Below are positions 25,478 through 33,636 of a stretch of DNA of 64,000 nucleotides, one piece after another. Position numbers and translations under genes: made by a program. The first letter of the stretch is position 1, and every line of letters begins with the position of its first letter. The notes under the pieces are model-generated. The model was not told the origin of the DNA. It saw only the letters and a program-made list of their open reading frames with translations, and did no database searches. This DNA comes from JANXUR01 sp038229415 (GTDB taxonomy: Bacteria > Acidobacteriota > Terriglobia > Terriglobales > Acidobacteriaceae). The stretch spans positions 124,001-188,000 of the forward strand of contig JBBROM010000005.1 of the NCBI GenBank assembly GCA_038229415.1, written 5' to 3'.

Positions 25478-26950
25478 TCAGCTTGGCGGCGTTTGCGACT
25501 TTGGTGTCAAGTGCAGCACGGTTTCCAGGTGCGCCGTCTGCGGAAACAGATCGAACAAGTGCGCCTGCACTATCTCGTATCCTGCCGCGGTGAACGTCAC
25601 CAGGTCGCGCGCCAGCGTCGCCGGGTCGCACGACACATAGACGATCCGCTTCGGCTGCGCCTCCGCCAGCGCTTGTGCCACCGCTTGGCCCAGTCCAGAG
25701 CGCGGCGGATCCACAATGATCAAGTCCGCATGGCGTAGCGCCTGCCGGAAGCGCACGTCACGCAAGAACGCTTCCGTCGTCTGCAGGCTGGTCTGCACAT
25801 GCGGCGGTACGTTTCGCTGCAACCCCGCGTACGACTCCGGCGAAACTTCCACCGCTGTGACGCGATCAAAGCGTTCCGCCAGCGGCACCGCGAACAGACC
25901 TACCCCTGCGTATAGATCAAACGCCACGTTGCCGGGCACTAATGTGACGGCAGTCACAAGTTCGCCCAAAAGATGGCGATTGCTCTGGAAAAATGCGCCG
26001 GCGGGGACGAGATAAGCGCGCCCGGCCGCGCGATATTCGAGCGAAGGCTCTCCCCAAACGGGAATGAGTGCGGGGCGGGGGTTGTCGGAGGTAGAGTCTG
26101 AGGGAGTGGCGGCTTTGGTTGCGGCGGAGTGGCGGCTTTTGCTGAACGCAGCATTCCCAGAATTTTTGGCAGACGAAGTTCTTGGCGCTGCGGATTTGGC
26201 TGTGCGTTCTTCGGTGGCGGGAAGGAGCACCACGCCGCGTAGTTCGGGAATGATCGCGTTCAGTGCTTCGGCGAAGGTTCGGGCGGTGGCCTTCTTCCAA
26301 GCGACGGTACCACTCGTCGGGTTGTGCAGCTCGACCAGCAGTGCGTCGTCATCGGCATTGGCGAAGAATTCGATCTCGCCGCTACCCGCGATTTTGCCCG
26401 CGCGGCCGAGCTTCCACACCGCCTGTAGCGCGCGATTGATGAGCGGTGAGCTTATAGGGCAATGCTCGACTGGAAGCAGGTCGTTGGTGCCCGCGCGAAA
26501 ATAGCCGAGCGCAAACTTGGGCGAAGTGCGCAGTTGCAGGCGGGCGCGATTGCGGTAGCCCAGCGGATCGGCGGAGTGGACTTGCAGCTCGCAGGCGAGT
26601 TCGAGCTTGGCGGTGCGGAGCAGCGTTTCGCGCAGGATCGCGGCCTTGATTGCCAGCTGATGGGCGTAGGTGGTGTGCTGATACTGGCATCCGCCGCAGC
26701 GCGTGAAGTGCTCGCAGGGCGGAGCGGCACGGTGCGGGGAAGGTTGCAGGATGGCGTTGAGATTCGCCCGCGCGAAGCTGCCGCGGTCGTCGAGGAGTGT
26801 GGCTTCGACTTGCTCGCCTTCCAGCACAAAGGGGACGAACACGGGCTTGCGGCGTCCTTGCGCATCCGGCTCAAGTCGGGCGAGACCGTCGCCTCCGTAG
26901 ACGAGTTTTTCGATGGTGAGGTGCAAGGGGATATTGTTGCACGGGGGCAA
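25478..26950 (-). CDS. rlmD: RumA/RlmD-like 23S rRNA (uracil-C5)-methyltransferase
   Basis: SAM-dependent m5U methyltransferase for 23S rRNA. The TRAM domain opens at LTIEKLVYGGDGLARLE. Cluster cysteines are in CEHFTRCGGCQYQ and the later EHCPI. The SAM site is FDLYAGVGLFAVPLA; IIVDPPRSGLG and YVSCDPATLARDL carry the catalytic Cys region. A Ser/Thr/Ala-rich insertion of about 60 residues splits the central domain. The start is uncertain: no ATG is suitable, TTG 26950 or 26926 places the TRAM domain right at the N-terminus, and a GTG at 27016 would overlap the divergent abrB start. The exact uracil (747 or 1939) cannot be told from sequence. Confidence 0.88.
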   Translation of the reverse strand: MPPCNNIPLHLTIEKLVYGGDGLARLEPDAQGRRKPVFVPFVLEGEQVEATLLDDRGSFARANLNAILQPSPHRAAPPCEHFTRCGGCQYQHTTYAHQLAIKAAILRETLLRTAKLELACELQVHSADPLGYRNRARLQLRTSPKFALGYFRAGTNDLLPVEHCPISSPLINRALQAVWKLGRAGKIAGSGEIEFFANADDDALLVELHNPTSGTVAWKKATARTFAEALNAIIPELRGVVLLPATEERTAKSAAPRTSSAKNSGNAAFSKSRHSAATKAATPSDSTSDNPRPALIPVWGEPSLEYRAAGRAYLVPAGAFFQSNRHLLGELVTAVTLVPGNVAFDLYAGVGLFAVPLAERFDRVTAVEVSPESYAGLQRNVPPHVQTSLQTTEAFLRDVRFRQALRHADLIIVDPPRSGLGQAVAQALAEAQPKRIVYVSCDPATLARDLVTFTAAGYEIVQAHLFDLFPQTAHLETVLHLTPKSQTPPS

Positions 26951-26981
26951 TTCGAGGCTCTGCGACGGATGCCAAAATTGT

Positions 26982-26998
26982 GGTAGGATATTCTTACC
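26982..26998. promoter_or_regulatory. operator-like palindrome before abrB/PIN
   Basis: GGTAGGATATTCTTACC is an imperfect 17-nt palindrome (one mismatch per arm and an unpaired centre) that ends directly at the GGAGG ribosome site of the AbrB gene. AbrB-type antitoxins usually repress their own operon at such sites; this role is inferred. Confidence 0.45.
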
Positions 26999-27008
26999 GG
27001 AGGCTCTT

Positions 27009-27356
27009 ATGGCCACTCAGCGCGCTGCACTGGAATACTTGACGACCACCAAGATTGGCGAAAAGGGGCAGCTTACCGTGCCCAAGCAGTTCCGCGAAGA
27101 CCTCGCGCTAGGTGCGGGCGCGCCGGTCGCGGTGCTGCGACTGGGCGATGGACTGATTCTGCTGCCGGAGCAGAAGCGCTTCGAGCATTTTTGTGAGCGC
27201 ATCAGTTCGGCTCTGACGAACGCGGGGGTGACGGAGGAGATGCTTCTCGCAACGCTGCCGGAAGCCCGCAAGCGCGTATATGAGCGGCACTATGGCCCCC
27301 TAGGCGCTCTTGGCCAAAGTTCGCCGGGCCGGGCAAAGAAGCCGCGCCTAAGATAA
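27009..27356 (+). CDS. AbrB/MazE/SpoVT-type antitoxin
   Basis: A 115-aa protein with a swapped-hairpin DNA-binding domain: TTTKIGEKGQLTVPKQFREDLALGAGAPVAVLRLGDGLILLP. The C-terminal half is helical and basic (ends PGRAKKPRLR) and could contact the toxin. GGAGG at 26999-27003 sits 5 nt before ATG 27009. It is followed by a PIN-domain gene after 11 nt, giving a type II toxin-antitoxin unit. It is divergent from the RlmD-like gene. Confidence 0.88.
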   Translation: MATQRAALEYLTTTKIGEKGQLTVPKQFREDLALGAGAPVAVLRLGDGLILLPEQKRFEHFCERISSALTNAGVTEEMLLATLPEARKRVYERHYGPLGALGQSSPGRAKKPRLR

Positions 27357-27367
27357 CTATCGTTACC

Positions 27368-27838
27368 ATGCATCCGCGAAAGCGCATACGCCTTTTTCTT
27401 GACTCTAATGTAATCACTAGCGGTATTGTGTCCCGCTGGGGGTTGGACAAGGCGGTACTTTCCCTATGTTCCGCCCGCCTAGCGCAGTTAGTCCTAGCGG
27501 AAGCTGTGCGGGAAGAAGTAGAGGAAAACCTGCTGATGCAAGCTACCGGGCGTCCGGTGCTGGATGGGGAACAACTGATCGCTGACTACACCGGTTTTGT
27601 TAAGCTGTCCCGTCCAGAAATCGTAGTCTATCCCGAAGCTAGCTCTGTGCGCATATCGCGACATTTGATTCGCCACGAAGCCGACGTGCCGGTTCTGCTC
27701 TCGGCGATGGCGACGAAGCCTGATTGGCTAATCACGAACAACACTAAACACTTCACTCAGGTTGTGGCATATCGAACTGGACTGCGCATCGCCACGCCAG
27801 CGGAGTTCTTCCGGGAACTGGCGGGGTTGATGCGTTAG
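27368..27838 (+). CDS. PIN-domain toxin
   Basis: Putative ribonuclease, 156 aa. PIN acidic positions are visible at RLFLDSNVITSGI (Asp12), LAEAVREEVEENL, HEADVPVLLSAMATKPDWLITNNTKHF and the terminal TPAEFF. It is encoded with the AbrB antitoxin in the usual antitoxin-first order. A third gene, with a possible HEPN motif, follows after 26 nt on the same strand. VapC-like cleavage of tRNA or rRNA is family knowledge, not shown here. Confidence 0.86.
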   Translation: MHPRKRIRLFLDSNVITSGIVSRWGLDKAVLSLCSARLAQLVLAEAVREEVEENLLMQATGRPVLDGEQLIADYTGFVKLSRPEIVVYPEASSVRISRHLIRHEADVPVLLSAMATKPDWLITNNTKHFTQVVAYRTGLRIATPAEFFRELAGLMR

Positions 27839-27864
27839 GATTCGTTCAGGAAAGGGAAATCAAG

Positions 27865-28461
27865 GTGCTAAGAACAACGTTTGAGGGCGAAGAGCTGATG
27901 CATCGGCACCTATGGGTGATCGTGGAACGTGAAGCAACGGCCGAGTCATTTGCTTTGCCGGGATCGTCATTATCCGCACTGGTGGCGAAGATGTTCGCAT
28001 TTCACACAGTCGAGGCATACTTGAATTTTGTTGGAGAGAAGCTAGCCCCGGAGATATGGCTGAATGAGCGCAACTATTTTCGCATGGAGCCTTATCGTGG
28101 TTTTGACGGTAAATTTCGAAAAGTAATGGAATTAACCGCATTGCCGTGGATTCCAAATGAAAGGCCGCTCAAGACCATTCTAGAGCTTAAGTTCCTTCGA
28201 GACCTGATTGCTCATGGCAAGTCCGAAAGGCGTGCGGGTGAGGTCTTGCGGCCCTCGGATACTGATCTCAAGCTTCCTGACACTAAATTGAGCGAATTGA
28301 TTGCACAAGGAAGGCTACCAATGGTCCTGAGTGACGTAGAAGAGCTTCTAAACCAGATCCATAGCTGTGTTAACGAGAAAATCAGTGACGATCCCTGGTT
28401 AGGCGGAGAGGCGTTAAGGGGGCCGCTCACATATAGTGCAGCTCAGACGCTCGAAGAGTGA
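27865..28461 (+). CDS. uncharacterised helical protein, possible HEPN domain
   Basis: A 198-aa protein not assigned to a named family. GTG 27865 is chosen because AAAGGGA lies 7 nt upstream; ATG 27898 is the alternative. It looks all-helical, with SLSALVAKMFAFHTVEAYLNFVGEKL followed by KFLRDLIAHGKSERR. The second segment contains RDLIAH (Arg112 to His117), which fits the Rx4-6H motif of HEPN ribonucleases and HEPN-like adaptors. Such motifs occur by chance, so this is only suggestive. It follows the AbrB/PIN pair closely and could be a third component. Codon use looks less GC-rich than its neighbours, hinting at transfer. Confidence 0.5.
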   Translation: MLRTTFEGEELMHRHLWVIVEREATAESFALPGSSLSALVAKMFAFHTVEAYLNFVGEKLAPEIWLNERNYFRMEPYRGFDGKFRKVMELTALPWIPNERPLKTILELKFLRDLIAHGKSERRAGEVLRPSDTDLKLPDTKLSELIAQGRLPMVLSDVEELLNQIHSCVNEKISDDPWLGGEALRGPLTYSAAQTLEE

Positions 28462-28463
28462 CG

Positions 28464-29228
28464 TCAGATATAAAACAAGCTTAGCCGAGGCAGCCCGTAC
28501 TTCTCGAACAGCTTCTTATGTACGTACTGGCGCATCAGTTGTTCGACTTGAGCGGAAGGCATTTTGCGGCGGTAGGGGGAGAGTTCGCGGTCGGCTTCGG
28601 CGCGGATGGTTACCAATGCGTCCTCTGGCGCGGCGGTTTGCAGGGCGGCGAAGAGTTTTTCTTCCAGCACCGTGAGGCGGCGTTCGAGGTCTTCGAAATC
28701 GCGCCCGGAGAATATCTTGCCAGAAGCAGCATCTTGGGCTGCTGCCGCGTGTTGCAGCGATTCGATAGTTTCTGCTGCGACTGCCGCTACAGATATTCCA
28801 GTCTTCGCGGGCAGCGCGTCCGCCTCGATTTGCTTGGTGATGGTTGTGGCGCACTTGCGTAAGAAGATTGCGACTTCTGCTGCGGTAAAGCCTGAGGCGG
28901 GCTGAACTGACCTAGCCGCAGCACCTTCGTCCCCAGCATCGCCGACCTCACGGTCGCTCCCGATGGCGGCTTGATTCACACCCTCAGCTGCGGCCAGCAC
29001 CTCTTGTGCGCAATAGGCGAGGCTGTTCACCTTGCGCGTCTTGCGGGGGCGGCGATCATACTTGTCGAAGGCTTCATCCACGCCGCGCAGCACGGCGGCA
29101 AGGGGAATGCCCGCGTCCTTCCAAGTTTCGATGAGCGCCCAATCGAGTGTGGAAAGCAGAAGGATTCCACCACGCCGCTGCTGGAAGCGCTCTTCGATCT
29201 CGGTGAAGTAGTTGAAGTAATTTTCCAA
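28464..29228 (-). CDS. conserved-looking protein of unknown function
   Basis: A 254-aa soluble protein without signal peptide or membrane segment. The N-terminal part (MENYFNYFTEIEERFQQRRGG...LDWALIETWKDAGIPLAAVLRGVDEAFDKY) reads as a compact helical domain. The middle (about 75-125) is low-complexity, and the C-terminal third is helical (LERRLTVLEEKL...YRRKMPSAQVEQLMRQYVHKKLFEKYGLP). It lies at the promoter-distal end of the minus-strand run recG-birA-coaX and has a GTTGCCAGT-type repeat right before its start. I cannot assign a function. Confidence 0.6.
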   Translation of the reverse strand: MENYFNYFTEIEERFQQRRGGILLLSTLDWALIETWKDAGIPLAAVLRGVDEAFDKYDRRPRKTRKVNSLAYCAQEVLAAAEGVNQAAIGSDREVGDAGDEGAAARSVQPASGFTAAEVAIFLRKCATTITKQIEADALPAKTGISVAAVAAETIESLQHAAAAQDAASGKIFSGRDFEDLERRLTVLEEKLFAALQTAAPEDALVTIRAEADRELSPYRRKMPSAQVEQLMRQYVHKKLFEKYGLPRLSLFYI

Positions 29229-29230
29229 GA

Positions 29231-29371
29231 GTTGTCAGTTGCCAGTTGCCGGTTGCCAGTCTTTAGTCTCAAGTCTCCGGCGACGATCCGCAACTCATTC
29301 CGCCGACAAAAGCTCGCCTACGGGACGGAAGGTCAGTAAGGCTGGCGACGCAAGTCTGGCAACTGGCAACT
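29231..29371. repeat. CAGTTGCCAG inverted-repeat element
   Basis: Left arm AGTTGCCAGTTGCC (29237-29250) is perfectly inverted at 29358-29371, and further GGTTGCCAGT copies extend the left arm. The element fills the gap between coaX and the gene at 28464-29228. A related element lies at 42684-42783. Confidence 0.6.
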
Positions 29372-29381
29372 AACCCCTGGC

Positions 29382-30197
29382 CTACCGCTTCTTTCCCTTC
29401 GCCGCACCAGCGTTGCGTTCATAAATAATGCGCAAACCGTCGAGCGTCAGCAGGTCGTCCACCTTGTTGATGTACTTCGAACCGCTTTCAAATAGTGGCG
29501 CGAGGCCGCCCGTTGCGACCACCTGCGTCTGCTGCCCGAGCTCTTCCATCAGGCGCGCTAGAATGCCGTCAATCAGGCCGAGGTATCCGTAGAACAGGCC
29601 GGATTGCAGGCTGCCGACGGTGTTGGAGCCGATGACGCGCTCGGGCTTCTTGATCTCCACGCGGGGCAGGCGCGCGGTGTGGGTGAACAGCGCGTCGGCA
29701 GAGATGCCGATGCCGGGCGCGATCACTCCGCCGAGGTATTCGCCCTTGGCGGAGACCACGTCGAAGGTGGTCGCGGTGCCGAAGTCCACCACGACGCAGG
29801 GGCCGCCGTATTTTTCAAACGCAGCAACGCCGTTCACCACGCGGTCGGCGCCGACTTCAGCGGGATTGTCGTAATGCACGGGCATGCCGGTTTTGACGCC
29901 GGGTTCGATGAATAGCGGCGATAGTTTGAAGTAGCGCTCGCAAACTTTGCGCAGGGTGTAATCGAGCGGCGGCACCACGGAGGAAACGACGATGCCGTTG
30001 ATGCCCTCCACCGCAATGCCTTCCATGGCAAACAAGTTGCGGAAGACGACGCCGTATTCATCCACGGTGCGGGTGCGCACGGTGCTGACGCGCCAGTGGG
30101 CGACGAGTTGCGTGTAGTGCGAGTCAGCGTCGTTGGCGGGTTTGGCGAAAACGCCGAGAACCGTGTTGGTGTTGCCGACATCGAGAACGAGGAGCAT
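29382..30197 (-). CDS. coaX: type III pantothenate kinase
   Basis: First committed step of coenzyme A synthesis: phosphorylates pantothenate, with no feedback by CoA in this type. 271 aa. MLLVLDVGNTNTVLGVF carries the phosphate-binding Asp6; GADRVVNGVAAFEKYG and VDFGTATTFDVVSAKGEYLGGVIAPG are the type III signatures. It lies next to birA, a pairing common in bacteria. A GTTTCAGG-rich microsatellite is directly upstream of the start (30203-30234) where a ribosome site would be expected. Confidence 0.95.
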   Translation of the reverse strand: MLLVLDVGNTNTVLGVFAKPANDADSHYTQLVAHWRVSTVRTRTVDEYGVVFRNLFAMEGIAVEGINGIVVSSVVPPLDYTLRKVCERYFKLSPLFIEPGVKTGMPVHYDNPAEVGADRVVNGVAAFEKYGGPCVVVDFGTATTFDVVSAKGEYLGGVIAPGIGISADALFTHTARLPRVEIKKPERVIGSNTVGSLQSGLFYGYLGLIDGILARLMEELGQQTQVVATGGLAPLFESGSKYINKVDDLLTLDGLRIIYERNAGAAKGKKR

Positions 30198-30202
30198 ACA
30201 GA

Positions 30203-30234
30203 CAGTTTCAGGTTTCGGGTTTCAAGTTTCAAGT
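30203..30234. repeat. GTTTCAGG-rich leader repeat before coaX
   Basis: 32 nt built from (G)GTTTC units. It matches 31 of 32 positions of 55088-55119, which lies at the same place before ispF. On the coding strand this is a GAAACC-rich stretch ending just before the start codon. Confidence 0.7.
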
Positions 30235-30292
30235 GCGAAGTTCAGAAATACCGTGTTCCGTCGCACTGCGCTGGGCATTCCAGTACGCGAAA

Positions 30293-31153
30293 TTAGTCGC
30301 GGAATTCGATGGAACCTGACATTACAGTGCGCACGCCCCATTTCGTGCGCACCAGCAGAAATCCGTGTTCGTCGAGGCCGGCAGTGCTGCCGGTGATGGG
30401 TGAACGCTGGTGCGCGGGGTCGGCATCCGCGTTGCTGTCGGAGTCAACGACGTGGATGAAGCGCTCGTGGACCATGCTGCTGTGGGCCTCAAAGCGCCGG
30501 ATCAGCTCATGGCGAGTGTCTGCCGTGCCAGCCTGAAGCGCGGCGTACTCGACGTCCAGCGCGCGGAGAATGGCAGCGGCGATTTCGACACGGGGCCAGG
30601 TGTGCCCGCTTGCAAGGCGAAGTGAAGTTGCGCGATGCGCAAGTTCCACCGGAAATTTGGTGTGGTTTGCGTTCAACCCAAGGCCCACTACCACGTAGCG
30701 CACGCGCGTGGATTCCGACGACATTTCCGCCAAGATGCCGCAGAACTTTTTCTTCACGGAAGGCTGGGTTGGGTCGGCGAGCAGCACATCGTTGGGCCAC
30801 TTTAGGTCGGCACTCAATCCGGTGACTTGCTTTACCGCTGAACGGACGGCGAGCCCAGCGGCGAGCGAAATCAGCAACGCGTCGCTAGGTTCGAGCTTGG
30901 GGCGGAGAATAACACTCATGTAGATTCCGGCGAGTGCCTCGGAGTGCCAACTGTGGTCGCCACGTCCACGGCCAGCGGTTTGCTCTTCAGCGATAAAAAT
31001 CGTGCCTTCAGGCGCGCCGCCCGCCGCCGCCTGCAATGCCGCCGTGTTGGTAGAAGAGATCAGCGAAAAGTGGTGAATGTGCGCGGGGTCGGCGAACACG
31101 GTGCCGACGAGCAGCGGAGCTAGTGCGGCAGGAGCAAGCAGGTCGGAGGCCAT
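30293..31153 (-). CDS. birA: biotin--[acetyl-CoA-carboxylase] ligase
   Basis: Attaches biotin to the biotin carrier protein via biotinyl-AMP. 286 aa. The active-site loop is AEEQTAGRGRGDHSW, with YMSVILRP, LKWPNDVLL and KFCGILAEM following. There is no N-terminal winged helix, so it should be a mono-functional ligase and not a repressor of biotin genes. A short DUF-like C-terminal SH3-type segment is present. It lies between recG and coaX on the same strand. Confidence 0.93.
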   Translation of the reverse strand: MASDLLAPAALAPLLVGTVFADPAHIHHFSLISSTNTAALQAAAGGAPEGTIFIAEEQTAGRGRGDHSWHSEALAGIYMSVILRPKLEPSDALLISLAAGLAVRSAVKQVTGLSADLKWPNDVLLADPTQPSVKKKFCGILAEMSSESTRVRYVVVGLGLNANHTKFPVELAHRATSLRLASGHTWPRVEIAAAILRALDVEYAALQAGTADTRHELIRRFEAHSSMVHERFIHVVDSDSNADADPAHQRSPITGSTAGLDEHGFLLVRTKWGVRTVMSGSIEFRD

Positions 31154-31192
31154 TGTAGTTTCTAGAGTAGCGCAAGAAAGACTGGCTAGACC

Positions 31193-33505
31193 CTACCCCA
31201 CTTCCACCAAGCCGAAACGGCGGTTCCAGTGCGTGCGCATATGGGTTACAGCAGCACGAATTTCTTCTTCGGAAACCTGCGCTTCGGCACCCAATTTTTG
31301 CTGGTCGAGCATCCACGCTGCTTCGCGGCGGGCCACTTGCAGCAGCTCCACGTCGCGCAGTAGGTTGGCAACGCGAAAGCTGGGCATGCCCGCTTGTTTA
31401 GTGCCGAAAAATTCGCCGGGGCCGCGAATTTGCAGGTCGGTTTCGGCGATCTGGAAGCCATCGGTGGTGCGCAGCATGGCTTCGATGCGCCGCTCGCCTT
31501 CTTCCGTCATCTTGGCGCTAGCCATCAACACGCAGTGCGACTTCGCCGCGCCGCGCCCGATGCGTCCGCGCAGTTGATGTAGTTGCGAGAGGCCGAAGCG
31601 GTCCGCGTGTTCAATCACCATGATGCTGGCGTTGGGCACGTCCACGCCGACCTCGATCACGGTGGTGGCGACTAGCACGTCAATCTCGTGCCGCTGAAAG
31701 CTCTGCATCACGGCGTCTTTTATATCGGCGTCGAGGCGGCCGTGCAGTAAGCCGATGCGCAGATTGGGCATCAGCTTGCGACGCAGCGTATCGTACATTT
31801 GCGTCGCGGCTTTCAGCTCACTCTCGCCTTCCTCATTCTCGCCGCTGCGCGCGTCAATCACGGGATACACCACATACGCCTGATGCCCGAGCGCAACTTC
31901 GGCGCGCACCATGTCCCACACTTCGCCAGCTTGGCTCTCCAGATATTTGTGAGTGGTGATCGGCGTGCGACCGGGCGGGAGTTCGTCGAGAATGCTTACG
32001 TCGAGGTCGCCGTAGAGCGTAAGCGCAAGCGTGCGCGGAATGGGCGTGGCTGTCATCACCAGCACGTCAGGCTCGGCAGGAATCTCACCGGAGTTGTCGG
32101 GCTTCTTCATCAGCTTCATGCGCTGCATCACGCCGAAGCGATGCTGCTCGTCCACGATGACGAGGCCGAGTCGCGCGAACTCCACCTTCTGCTCGATGAG
32201 CGCGTGGGTGCCGATGGCGAGTTGTGCGTCGCCGCGTGCCAGGTGACGACGCGTATTGCGCTTGCGGTCGGCCTCCTGCGACCCGGTGAGCAGCACGCAG
32301 CGATATCCCGCAGGCTCCAGAATGCGGCGTGCGGAAAGGTAGTGCTGCGTGGCAAGAATTTCTGTCGGTGCCATCAGCGCGACCTGATAGCCGTTTTCCA
32401 TGGCGATGACCGCGGCTTGCAGCGCTATGATGGTTTTGCCGGAGCCGACGTCGCCTTGCAGCAGGCGGCGCATAGGCGCAGGATCGGCCATGTCGCGGGC
32501 GATTTCGCCCAAGACTTTGAACTGTGCCTTGGTGGGCTTGAAGGGCAAGATGCGCTTGACGGCCTCGCGTTCGCGTTCGGCGAGGGCGAATGTGATGCCC
32601 GTCTGCGCCCGCTGCTGGCGACGCTTCAGCTCGACGCCGAGTTCTAGAAAGAATAACTCTTCAAAGATGAGGCGGCGTTGCGCTGGCGTGCGCCAGTTTT
32701 GCAAATCGGCAATGCTCTCGCCGAGCTCCGGCCAATGCACCTGCCATAGCGCTTGCAGCGGCGGAATCAAATCGAGGTGCGCACGCACTGCGGCGGGGAT
32801 ATAGTCATGTCCGGCTGTTTGCGTTGGCATGGCTGTGTCGCGGCGGGGTGCGCCTAGCGATGGGCCCACAGAATTCTCCAACGCATAGCGAATGATGCGG
32901 CGAAACCAGCGCGAGGTCAGCTTGCCTTTGCCAGCAGCTTCATAGATGGGCACGATGCGGCCAATTTCGAGCGACTGCACCAGCTTGCGCGCGGCCTCGG
33001 CTTCAGCTTTGTCGAGATCCAGGACACCATCTTCCAGAGCGAAGTCGTCGGGGTCATTCAGCACTTCGATCTGCGGCTGAATCACTTCGAGTCCGCCGCT
33101 GTGTGAGGCTTCCACCTTGCCGTAAAGGGCGAGCAGTTGGCCGGGTTTGAACTTGTCCTTCAGGTAGGTACCGTGGAACCAGAGGCACTTTAACGTGCGT
33201 GAGCGATCAACACCCGCGTAGCCGAAGATGGGAGCATCGGGCGAACCGGGGTCGCCGACTACGAGCTGAAAGATGGGCATCTTGCGGGTGCGGAACAAGC
33301 CGCTGTTGCGCACTTCGCCGATCACGCTCACCGTTTCGCCGGGCTGCAGGTCGGCGATGCGTCGTGGATTCACCCGGTCTTCATAACGGAAGGGCAGGTA
33401 GAAAAGCAGATCGTCCACGGTGTGGATGCTCTTGTTCGCGAGCATTTCCGCAAAACGCGGCCCGATGCCTTTGACGAATTGGACGGAAGTGCCGGGTTCG
33501 AGCAT
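31193..33505 (-). CDS. recG: ATP-dependent DNA helicase RecG
   Basis: Branch-migration helicase that remodels stalled forks and Holliday junctions. 770 aa from ATG 33505 (MLEPGTSVQFVKGIGPRFAEML); the frame stays open upstream, but the typical RecG start is here. N-terminal wedge/OB region: GIGPRFAEML, DLLFYLPFRYEDR, FGYAGVDRSRTLKCLWFHGTYLKDKF. Helicase motifs: GDVGSGKT (I), VDEQHRFG (II), MTATPIPRTLALT (III), ATTVIEVGVDVPNAS and QLRGRIGRG (V, VI). The C-terminal TRG region ends in RFGLVEVG. It is divergent from chrA. Confidence 0.95.
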   Translation of the reverse strand: MLEPGTSVQFVKGIGPRFAEMLANKSIHTVDDLLFYLPFRYEDRVNPRRIADLQPGETVSVIGEVRNSGLFRTRKMPIFQLVVGDPGSPDAPIFGYAGVDRSRTLKCLWFHGTYLKDKFKPGQLLALYGKVEASHSGGLEVIQPQIEVLNDPDDFALEDGVLDLDKAEAEAARKLVQSLEIGRIVPIYEAAGKGKLTSRWFRRIIRYALENSVGPSLGAPRRDTAMPTQTAGHDYIPAAVRAHLDLIPPLQALWQVHWPELGESIADLQNWRTPAQRRLIFEELFFLELGVELKRRQQRAQTGITFALAEREREAVKRILPFKPTKAQFKVLGEIARDMADPAPMRRLLQGDVGSGKTIIALQAAVIAMENGYQVALMAPTEILATQHYLSARRILEPAGYRCVLLTGSQEADRKRNTRRHLARGDAQLAIGTHALIEQKVEFARLGLVIVDEQHRFGVMQRMKLMKKPDNSGEIPAEPDVLVMTATPIPRTLALTLYGDLDVSILDELPPGRTPITTHKYLESQAGEVWDMVRAEVALGHQAYVVYPVIDARSGENEEGESELKAATQMYDTLRRKLMPNLRIGLLHGRLDADIKDAVMQSFQRHEIDVLVATTVIEVGVDVPNASIMVIEHADRFGLSQLHQLRGRIGRGAAKSHCVLMASAKMTEEGERRIEAMLRTTDGFQIAETDLQIRGPGEFFGTKQAGMPSFRVANLLRDVELLQVARREAAWMLDQQKLGAEAQVSEEEIRAAVTHMRTHWNRRFGLVEVG

Positions 33506-33636
33506 GGGGTTGCGAAGCGAATGAAAGCTGTGTCTCGCTAGCGATGTTAGCAGCTTGTGCGGCGTACTTCTTGGTTGAGGATGGGGAGGTGCTAGCATCG
33601 CAATACTTGGCGGCATGCCACCGGGAGCCTACAGCG

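Noticed and set aside
31799..32647. open frame antisense to recG
   Set aside because: It overlaps helicase motifs of recG and has no recognisable domain.
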